Of a stretch of DNA of 41,868 nt, positions 29,530-39,500 are shown piece after piece. The notes beneath the pieces were generated by a model. The model worked only from the letters and a program-made list of their open reading frames with translations. It made no database searches and was not told where the DNA came from. This DNA comes from Branchiostoma floridae. Lineage: Eukaryota > Chordata > Leptocardii > Amphioxiformes > Branchiostomatidae. The stretch spans positions 24,301,618 to 24,343,485 of the forward strand of contig NC_049982.1 in NCBI RefSeq assembly GCF_000003815.2, given 5' to 3'. Each line of letters begins with the position of its first letter. Positions within the stretch are counted from its first letter, which is position 1. Made by a program: the position numbers and the translations under genes.

Positions 29530-29881
29530 CTATTAAAAATAACCATGAAAAAATTACATTTCTGTCCACAATCGTCTCGATCCGTAAAATGTACGTCAAG
29601 TGGGATGTTATCCCGAAAAAGAAGATTCAAACGTTCGGGTAAATCTACAAAAAGAGACATTTCCGAACACGTAAATTAACGCTAACGTTACCCCCGTCCC
29701 CCACCCAACTTCGACGCTGGAAAACTAACTCTCAAATTATGCCGTCAAAGTTCCGTTTTTTTTCATCCACAGTGATTACATGCCATCACGAGTAATTCTT
29801 ATGGACTTACAACCGACAGGAGCAAGGAGATTCTATCATATATTAACCTCCTCGACAGGAGCTCGAGTTACGTTACCCAAG

Positions 29882-32286
29882 TAGGGGGGGTCTTTAAATG
29901 GGTCAAAAATCGAAATTTTGAAATATGATCACGCCCACTTCAGGGGTGATGCATTGGGTCATTTGACAGACATTGTGCATAAAAATTGGCATCTAGCATG
30001 AAATAAACCCCCCACCCCACCCAAAAAACTAATTTGCATTATATGCAATAGGGGACAGCCATATGGTGATTCATAGGAATGCTTGCCGTCATGTAACTGC
30101 CAAACGACGTGAGCTAGGACTACCAAACTTGTTGACTTCTCCTAAAATTTACTTGGCAACAAGTTTAAGAAAATAGAATAAGTTTATGATGTTTTGTGTT
30201 GCCATGGCAACAGGTTGCTGACAGGCATAATTTACAAAATTGTCTAATTTTGGCTTAAACATTAAGGTTTCATGGTTTTCTTGGTAACGTTAAACACTCT
30301 TGTTTCCAATAGCATTTAACATCTAATATAGTATCATGAAGCATTCATGATTAAATATTGATAATCTATGCTGATTTGATGACGTATTGGTCAAAATCCA
30401 AGATGGCCACCAACGTCATAAGTGAAATGGTAAAGTAGGTTATTATCACTCATTACCATTGCAGCAGATTGATAACATACATTTTGAATGAATAGGAAGA
30501 GTGTACGTAATAATTACTTTCAGTTACAACATAGAAGTGAATCTAAATCACAACTAATGCCAAAAATAGATCTGACCCTAAATTGTTTGATGCCGGTAAG
30601 GTATTTCCTACATCTAAATACTTCCAACCACCTACAAAACTGCAGACAGTACAGATTGTGATATCAATGATCTAGTACCATTTGAAGCTGAGGTAGTGGG
30701 CCTTGGGAAATTGACCACTGACATGGATGTACGAGAGGCGTCACAGAGGATCAACCTTTTATGCCAAGTATTACCATGATACAGTATCTAAATTTATGAG
30801 CAGAATCAGTATAGGGTAGAAGTCCTGAGGAAATGGTTTACTGAAAGCAGAAAGAGGCATGGACAGACAGAGAGGGGAACCTAAAGACAGAATACAATGA
30901 GTTGTTTTAAAAAGAAGAGTGAACTCATATATACGCAGAGTAAAGGCAAACCCTGGAGAAACGAACAGAAGGTGGGGGTGACTAGGATATAACTATATTA
31001 TAACACAAAGTAGAGACCCTGGACTATACATGACAAATTCTAGCAAAGCCTGGGCAAGCTGGGCTCTATTAATTTCCCTTCAAATTGGAAATGTACAAAC
31101 ATTTTCAAAGTAAGACCTTTCATCCAGTGTTACTCGTACACGACAAGAGTTTGGGCACACAAATGTCATGGAGAGTAGCCCAAAAAGGCAGTACCGTAAC
31201 GGCAGGGATGTAATTTACATATATTTACATAATTAACTATCTTACTAGCAGTTTTACTTTCAAAGTAATAAAAAAACTTTTGATGCAACTAACATCTACA
31301 CCTTTCCAAGAAAGGTTATATTCAGATTTTGGCTCAATGTACAATTGGGGAGCAAAAATGTCGTCTGTGGCTGTTTTGAAAGCAGAAAAAGTAACTTATA
31401 CAAATGTATTGGAAAGACATAACATTTTACATGGAAACTAGATCTATTGTATACTACTAGGAAAAGGTGAAGGCAATGGCAAAGACTTCTAGATTTAAAA
31501 AAAATGACCACATGTAATGTGCCATATTTCACAAATGTGTATATTATGGGCACTACTGGTGTCAAATTTGAAATCTATCTTACCTATCCTTTGAGAAACC
31601 TCATCATGGATTGTCAAACTTAAATGTTTTAAGTTGCATTATTTTTGACATATAACCACAAAATACAATAAGAACGGTCTACAAATATCCATAGGAATGT
31701 ATTTAGTAAAAACTACAAAGTAGTGGCAAAATTCGAGTGATAATAACCTATTTTACCATTTCACTTATGACATGGGCTGCCATCTTTGATTTTGACCAAT
31801 TACGTCATCAAATTAGCATAGATTATCAATATTTAATCATGAGTGCTTCATGATATTTTATAAGATGTTAATGCTATTGGAAACAAGAGTGTTTACCAAG
31901 AAAACCATGAAACCTTAATGTTTAAGCCGAAATTAGAGAATTTGTAAACTATGCATGTCAGCAACCCGTTGCCATGGCAACAAAAAATATCATAAACTTA
32001 TTTTATTGTCTTAAACTTGTTGCCAAGTAAATTTTAGGAGAAGTCAACAAGTTTGGTAGTCCTAGCTCACGTCGTTTGGCAGTTACATGACGGCAAGCAT
32101 TCCTATGAATCACTATATGGCTGTTCCCTATTGCATATAATGCAAATTAGTTTTTTGGGTGAGGTGGGGGGTTTATTTTGAGATACGACTTTACTTTTTG
32201 TATCCAAAGTCTTGTATTGATGGTGTTAACCATTTCCCAAGTGGGTGTCGAAAAATTCTGACTTTGCAATTTATCGACCCCCCCTA
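29882..32286. mobile_element. 2.4-kb DNA transposon with ~550-bp terminal inverted repeats
   Basis: The left arm, 29882 to about 30451, is mirrored by about 31735-32286. The ends are TAGGGGGGGTC and GACCCCCCCTA. The outer ~110 bp differ between arms and the inner ~450 bp are near-identical inverted copies (GGTGGGGGGTTTATTT, GGCAGTTACATGACGGCAAG, TGTTGCCATGGCAAC, GAGTGATAATAACCTATTT). ACCCAAG flanks both sides (29875-29881, 32287-32293), a 7-bp duplication if TA belongs to the TIR, or a TA duplication otherwise. The interior 30452-31734 has no recognisable ORF, so it is non-autonomous. It is nested in an intron of the YqaJ gene. Superfamily undetermined. Confidence 0.85.
30452..31734. other. 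Interior of the long-TIR transposon, no gene seen
   Basis: AT-rich, with one 89-codon minus-strand open frame (31296-31565) that has no recognised motif. No transposase motif on either strand. Confidence 0.5.
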
Positions 32287-32601
32287 ACCCAAGCCGTGAC
32301 GAAACCGAAACGTAAACAAACCCGCCCCGCCCGGCTATCCGTCCATTTATCCGTTCAAAACTGGTATATGCAAGTCAACTAACAGATATTGACTCTCAAA
32401 CACCATAGCAATATTCTCCGTTCAATACAAGCACCAATATAGCTGTATGATTTATCATAAAGAAGCAAAACTTACCAATAAAACTGAACTTCTGGCTCCA
32501 TTGTCTTTGCTTGATGGTGCACCGCGTTCGCAGAAATGGAGCACAAAGATGGCGGATGCCCATATTTGGAAGCCCCGTGACGTCACGTGAAAGCCGAGAA
32601 T

Positions 32602-33212
32602 ACGTACCTTTAAACTAAAGCAACGCCTCAGATTACGCTTAAACACCCCTGTAACCAAATGGGTAACACCTGAATATGCAGCTGACATAACTCTAAATGA
32701 ACGCATCACACGGACCTCTGTATTCCGAGGAAGAAGGCACGACAAGTAAACTCTCAGGTAAGGACTTAGCGATGTGTAGGGTACGTACATTCAACACTGA
32801 TGCTGAGGTTTCCACTAGGATGGATTGACTGAGATTTGGTGTACATTTCTAAACGGAGTTTTAACGATATGCTCACGCAAAATGGTATGCTTAGAAATCC
32901 AGTAAGGTGTCCGAAATCAATATTTGATAACTTCCTGGATCGACTATGACATTTTAAACGCTTGTGGTTTATAGAACAAAGTTTGATAGAAGCACAAAAC
33001 GATAGAAAATGATCAGGTGTTGACCTATGTGGATGGGACACAATAACTTTTAAGACCAGCAAATCCTATATGTGTAAAGTAACAGAGCAGGTACGGTACA
33101 CATATATGGACGATCACCAGATGTGGGGTTGTCGTGGGAATATTCAAATTAGATACGCGCTATATGATACATGGAGAATGCTTGGATGGATTGTGTACTG
33201 TATATCTCGCTT
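32602..33212. other. Intergenic stretch between the THAP/YqaJ transposon and the C45-like gene
   Basis: No gene, RNA or clear transposon structure is recognised. Antisense open frames up to 111 codons overlap the transposon end and have no family resemblance. Confidence 0.45.
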
Positions 33213-33416
33213 GGGCTTAGGTCACATTTCCAAACCGGGGCCCGGCCTGGGATGTTTTAAGAAACGAAAAATCAAATTGTATACCTAGAAAAATATACAC
33301 ATCATGCCCTTGAATCTTATTTTCACATTTTTTGTATTTTAATGTCTTTTATATAATTCTTTTTGCTCCCGAACGCTGCCCGGCCGGGTCCCTGTTTGGA
33401 AGCGTGACCTAAGGCT
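33213..33416. mobile_element. MITE, family with TTAGGTCACATTTCCAAAC ends (copy 1)
   Basis: TTAGGTCACATTTCCAAACC followed by GGGGCCCGGCC at the left is mirrored at the right by GGCCGGGTCCCTGTTTGGAA and GCGTGACCTAA. The interior is AT-rich (AAATATACACA, TCTTTTATATAATTC). Related copies lie at 35105-35300 and 37325-37440. It sits ~110 bp upstream of the C45-like start codon. Confidence 0.75.
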
Positions 33417-33453
33417 TACTTGGGCTTATAACTCCCTCCCCGCGGTAACTATC

Positions 33454-33486
33454 GGACCGGCCGCTAGGAGCGCTATTTGTCAGGCT
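33454..33486 (+). repeat. Short MITE remnant just upstream of the C45-like start
   Basis: GGACCGGCCGCTAGGAGCGC plus TATTTGTCAGGCT matches the inverse of 13416-13452 in the lipoxygenase gene. It ends 43 bp before the ATG and so probably lies in the promoter or 5' UTR. Confidence 0.5.
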
Positions 33487-33529
33487 TCTTACAAATAGAA
33501 CATTGCGGCTGCACCCCTGACAGGACAAC

Positions 33530-36500
33530 ATGGGAAAGCTAGTCCTCACAGTGCCCGTTCTTCTACTGGTTCTGGTTGGAGTTACCTCAGCTGCTTATTG
33601 TCATGGCAAGGTAAGTCTCAGGGGAAGCCATGGACAATCTCAAGGACACACGCTTGGCTCCTGAAAATGTATTTCTTTGCCTTGTATGTCACAGTTTTTG
33701 ACACTCTATCTTAGTCTCTCCCGGTCTCTTTCAGTCTCTCTCTCTCTCTCTCTCTCACTCTCTCTCTCTCTTTCCTCCTCTCTCCCCTCTCTGTCTGTCT
33801 CTATATAAGCGTATATTACAAAGAGTCAGTTGCCTGGTGTGGTCTTTCTGCTTAGTGCTTTAAATAGGGTTGATAAATTTTAGATTGCAGTCGAACGGCC
33901 ATCCAGCCTGAGTACCGTCCGGATAGTAGTTCGCTCCGACGTTCATCATACACTTTATACAGTCTCTTCTACCGCTGACTTTTACTATACACTATATACA
34001 GTCGCTTATCCAGGTAACAGAAGTGAACATAGGAGCGAACTACTACCCGAATTGTACCAACGCTAACGGCCGTTTATATCTCATGTACTTTGCACTGTGG
34101 TCGGCAGCCATGACCACCATGTCTTGTTTACAACATTGCTAGTCTCGGAACGTCCGCGTGCTCATTCCGATGGGAGTAAATTCTAGTCATTTTAGAACCT
34201 CATGACCATTTCAATTTTTTTTCCATTTGAAAAAGAAATTTGTCATTTTCACAAGGAACGATATCAATATCTTATATGCCTTATCAGGATGACATTTGCA
34301 ATGTTTATAGATCTATACGTGCAGTGTTATTTTTAGCTTCGTATTAAAGATCAACTTGTTTGTGTTAATATGGATTCTAGGTCAGTTTTTTTCCCAACGT
34401 ATTCCATGCAAAAAGTATTGTGAAAAGGTGTTTGACAAGACGTTTTTAACTCATTTTAATACCGGTAAAAACTGAGAGTTTCATGACCGCTCGGTCGCGT
34501 CATTCCCCTAGTCTCTACCAGACTCCGGATCGCTGGAAAAATCGTAGAAATTTAACAAATAGAGGAGTAAGCCGGCCAGAGGAATATAACCGGCCAGGGA
34601 ACTGCACGCGAACGGCGAATCGTCCGTAGATCGCGACCTGTCCCCTGGCCGGTTATATTCCTCTCTATTTGTTCCATTTCTACGATTTTCCAGCGATCCG
34701 GAGGCTGGTAGAGACTATCATTCCCCATGTGACGTGCCCATGCGTTCTCGAGAGCAAAGTCCGATACAACAACGGCGTCAAAATAGCTGGTGGACACGAG
34801 ACTGAGAGGTCACGTGTTCGATTCCTGGCGCTTTGGCTAGACGTCGTATCATATTGGGAAAGGCACTTACACGACTTTCCTCTCTCCGCCCAGATGTAAA
34901 AAACGCTCCGGGTACATGACTTCGGTTGGGAGGTACTCGTAAAAGGTGGTGAAAGGAGAGGGTTGGGCTCCGCCTTTTTTTAAAGTAACGTGCTCCGACT
35001 TTGTGGCCTTGTGTTAGAAGCAATTTGCAAATCCTCACACTAGTATGTTTTTTCCAACACTACTAGTATTCTGCCGGCATGATAAAATTCATATGTTCAG
35101 AAAACATGCAACATTTCCAAATTTCGGTCCCATTTCGGTCGGGATGTATGTGGAAACAAAGACTAAAAGGGTCTACCAAGAAATATACACAAATTATGAT
35201 TTTTTACGTTCTTTGTGTATTGTTGTCTTTTATATCATATTTTCCGTTTCCGAAAACTACCTAGCCGGACCCCGGGTTGGGAATTGGGACCTAGGCCTTA
35301 TCTAGATTTATACATGAGCTCAGAAATGTCAATTAGACCATAAGAAACTTCATTCTGTTTTCTGTTGAACAGCCCGAACCCCGTACAGTAGGGAACAACA
35401 ACCCCATCCAGGCAGACCCGCCGAAGTTCGTCCGGAGCGTGACGAACGGGAAGTTGTACACGGTGGGGGAGGGCGACGAGACCATCCAGGTCGTACATCT
35501 ATGGGGTATGTTTGTTTGTTTGTTTATTAAGGAATCTACATCTATGGGGTAAGCTGCGCGCTGTCCCATTAGGCCACGTTAATTTGATGATAAAGAAAGT
35601 TTATTTGCAAGTTCATGCCCGTAGGCTAATTGCAAGTACATGGTAGAGACAAGATAAGGAATATGCATGTAACAATGAATTGTATGTAATAAACATACCT
35701 TTGCCAAATAAACCAGGTTTGTTATGTAGAATGATGTCTGTAGACAAATGCGTTACTCATTTCATTTTCTTTATAATTATATGCTTAGAGTTGGTTTAGA
35801 AAATTTCGGCATTGATTATGCAAATTAGATCCCAAGTTACAATTAATTGATATCAAATTGTATCAAGCGTTACTTAAGCTATCAGCATCCCGAAAATCAT
35901 GATGATCCTTTGATCCATTCTTGACTTATTCTCTTTCAAAGTCTTTACATACACATCTTACTCTCTTCCCTCTTTCTCAGTTACATATGTGACAACTTTG
36001 ATGAAAGTACTATAATGGAATGCAGTGGATTTATGAACTTTCCCTAATCAATTATGCAAATTAGCTGTTAATTTGCATGATAAGTATCACATTATATAAG
36101 TCTTCACTTAGGCTATGCACATGCCAAAAATCATGACGATCCGTCAACACGTTCATATTTTCTCATTAATTATGCAAATGAGATCATCATTTGCATGATA
36201 AATATGTATTGACATTTCTCTCTTTCTCAGCTACATATGTGACAAGTTTTAAAGTCCTATCATGGAATGTAGTGAATTTATAAAATATCCTCATTAATTA
36301 TGCAAATTAGCTGTTGATTTGCATAATTTGTATCTCATTCTGTAGGTCTTCACTTACGCTACCTACATACCAAAAAACATGATGATCCGTCAACATGTTC
36401 ATATTTTCTCATTAATTATGCAAATGAGACCATAATTTGCATAATTGACATCTATCAACATTTCTCTCCTTCCCAGCTACATATGTGACACGTTTGAAAG

Positions 36501-39500
36501 TCCTATCATGGAATGCAGTGGATTTATAAATTTTCCTCATTAATTATGCAAATTAGCTGTTGATTTGCATAATTAGTATACCATTATGTAAGTCATCACT
36601 CATTCTATCTACATACCAAAAATCATGACGATCCATCAACACGTTGTAGAGTTATTCTCGTCCAAAGTTTGAAAAGAAACCGGCGCCTGCAGTTCCAAAA
36701 AAGCCGCTAGGGGGCCTAAACTCACAGCAATTACTCTCTGCCTCAAGGGCTATTTACCACTCAAAAATCATGATCACAGCATGTCCAGAACAGGAGATAT
36801 AAAAAATTGAGGTTCTGCTGCAGTACCTTAGCAAGTCGCTAGGGGACCCATTATCAAACTTGACCTTCGTTTTCCCGACCCCTACCCACCTACCAAATAT
36901 CATCGGGATCCATCCAAGACTTCTTGAGTTATGCTGTTAACACACAGACAGACAGACAGACAGACACACACACAGACTCACAAGCCCAAAACATAACCTT
37001 AGCCATTCTGGCAAAGGTAAATATTATTATACAAAGAGACTACTCGAATACTATATCTAGATAGGTTTGTTTTATTTATGGATGACACCCTCGGAACATC
37101 CCAAAACTGATGTGAGCGTGCAAATAAAAAAAGGTTTGGCAAAAAAGTTTATTATTATTTATTATGAAATCTACGTGGCCTGGAAGGTTGACCAAATGAC
37201 AAACATTGAGTATAAGGCCTGTGACTCGCGTGAAGCCAATGTTCAAACGCTTAAATCCTTATAACTTTCTCTCGCGTAGTCGTATCAAGATGAAACTTCA
37301 CACAATGCTTGAACTGTTAAAGTCCTACGTCACATTTCCAAACCGGGGCCCGGCCGGACAGATATCGGGAACAAAAAGTATGATAGAAGAAGACACCAAA
37401 CTACACAAGACGTAAAGGGAATAGTGGACATTATTTGTGTATATTTGTTCGTATACGTATACATTTTATTTTTCGTGGTGAATATACGAAAGCTTCCCTG
37501 GAATTATATGTCGTATAGTGTAACGCCAGAGTATAACTGATTTAAAGATGGCTTGTGCTTTGGTCACATATGCACCGGTGCCAGTAGGGTGTGTAGCCCC
37601 GGCCGGGCCCAAAAGCCAGAAATCTGTCCCGGTGGACTGTCGAGGATCGCCGGGGTATCTCACGGTGTGTTTACGATAACCTTACGGTGTCTATTTGTTA
37701 CCGTGTCAGGAACCCCGACAGAGATGGGCCAGGCTCAAGGAGAGTTGATGAAGGAGCGAGCCAAGAACATGATAGACAGAATGTGGGAATACATGGAGAG
37801 TCAAGTGGTAAGGCTACAGTCAAGTATGCTCTTGGTACTATCCAGGCCTGATAATTCTTTATCTCTCCGAAGACAGTTACAACATTGATGATATGTATTT
37901 TTTTGACGCTTCATTTTAATTTTTTCGCAGTAGAAGTGATCTTAAAGAGAAAATGAATATACCTGGCCTAAACCTGTAAGTGTTAACGTTATATCTATTC
38001 TGAACATTTCAGACGGATGCAATCAACGGTACCCTACCTGACTTTTTTCAGAAGTGGTTTTTGGATGACGTCGCCAATGTTGGGTATGCACAACTAATTA
38101 TATTGAGAGGAGACGGTTTTGGTGCTCCAAAAGATATTTCAAGACACACAAAAAATTCCGATGATATGTCCTCGGCATTAAAAAAATAATGGGACGATGT
38201 ATCTGTAATATTACATTTATCGTTCTAGGCTGGAGGTTGCTTTGGACCTCGAAGTCCTGGCCACGGAAAAGTACTCAGGTAGGTTTGAGTTCGCAACGAT
38301 CATCAAACGATACCACATATATGGCGCGTGCGATACAAGTATTGTCATACACAAAGCCTCGCTCGTGCCATAGTCTTTTCAATGTATTCCTTGAGGAGGC
38401 TCTGCTAAGCTGGGCTGAGGTTTCCACTTTTTGTGGGTGTGGCCTCTAACTAGCTGTCAGCCAATCAGAGAATCACAGGTTTACCCAAATGAAACAGTTC
38501 TGGTGATTCTCTGATTGGCTGACAGTCGTCTAGAGGCCACGTCCACAATAGTGTAAACAAAACTCATCCGTTAGGCCGAAGGGTGGTTATACCGGCTATA
38601 GAGATACAGATACAAAGGCTGGTTTGTTACACCCAATGGCGGAATTACATTGACTATAGACGATAAAGAAACAACACCACAATCAACGACTTTTCTAACG
38701 TAATGATAATAAAATCATGGCCGTTTTTCAGGAGCGTATTTTCTTGAAGAAATCAAGGGTATGGCTGATGCTGCCGGGATCGATTTTAAGGTACAAAAAA
38801 TAGTTTCGTTTTAATTCCACGAAGCAAAATGATAATGTATCTGGTCACAACCTTTGACGGTAAATGTATTCAGTGAAACGACCAGGCACCATTTACAATC
38901 TTATCTTGGTATTGAACGGAATTGACCACTTGGTAAATCTACAAAGAATAATGTTCTTGCTTACATGCTACTCTCACATTTCCTAAGTATGGATTCATGA
39001 GAGTTAGAGACCCATTGTGTGTCAGTGATCACACTTACTGTGTGTCAGTTTTGTAAAAAAGAGCTTACTGTAAAACTAAAATGATTTTTTCTCATTCTTT
39101 CACAGAAAGTACTGCGGATTCATATGATTGGAGAACTAACGTAAGTTGCCTTCTCCTGTCTACTCATTTTATTCTGTGAAGATCATGACATGCTTTTTTT
39201 GACAATATTGATTTTATATAACATTCACTCACCCCGGAAAGGACCCCACTCTTTAAGATAGGAGTAGCGGGTTCTTTAATGTGCTCGAGGTGTGGCTATC
39301 CCTAAACATCCTTTTAACGTAGTATTCGAACGACAGCCCAAGTCGACGCTAGGTACTTATGATCATTGAGTGAAGTAAAGGGAGCCAAGGACAAGGACAC
39401 AAGTTCGGTGGCATATCAACGGATTCGAACCCAGAACCTCAGGGATATGGGCCGAACACCCTTCCTGTACGCTACACGACGCCACACCAGTCTGTTGCAA

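Larger units (their letters stand above)
27640..32501 (-). pseudogene. YqaJ-type nuclease gene of the transposon, with degraded PHD-like finger
   Basis: YqaJ (lambda-exonuclease fold) proteins are recombinase-type nucleases. Start: ATG at 32501 followed by a 26-bp exon and GTAAG donor. After a long intron with an N gap and a nested transposon come three exons that join in phase zero: 29171-29082, 29031-28909 (VPYARVRDTDFTSAKKLKEQ) and 28451 to about 28178 ([24 protein letters not shown]). A one-base shift then leads into about 28170-27905: [29 protein letters not shown] and CGEIKCP, the YqaJ active-site region, with the catalytic-type Asp/Glu-Lys pattern kept. A stop (GSFDK*) breaks the frame. 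Further on, FCSICMGPE, IVCD and, in another frame, RWFCSNC look like a PHD finger with a lost centre. N-terminal exons between 32476 and 29171 are not identified. Confidence 0.72.
25442..32601. mobile_element. Decayed THAP/YqaJ DNA transposon (ISL2EU-like)
   Basis: The ends are related inverted repeats of about 60 bp: ATTCTCGGCTTTCA (25442-25455) and ATCCGCCATCTTTGTG (25487-25502) recur inverted at 32588-32601 and 32542-32557, with near-equal spacing. A THAP-domain gene starts just inside the left end on the plus strand, and a YqaJ-nuclease gene starts just inside the right end on the minus strand, so the genes converge. The combination of a THAP-type transposase with YqaJ is, from memory, a feature of the ISL2EU group related to PIF-Harbinger. 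The DDE catalytic domain is not visible in this copy. Internal expansions and a nested transposon (29882-32286) show decay. An AT dinucleotide flanks or overlaps both ends, but the exact ends are uncertain. Confidence 0.65.

Noticed and set aside
29238-29679. Open frames across the N run at 29332-29529
   Set aside because: Same artefact; the real sequence in the gap is unknown.
31296-31565. 89-codon minus-strand ORF inside the long-TIR transposon as a transposase remnant
   Set aside because: No DDE, zinc-finger or other transposase motif; the composition is that of AT-rich non-coding DNA.
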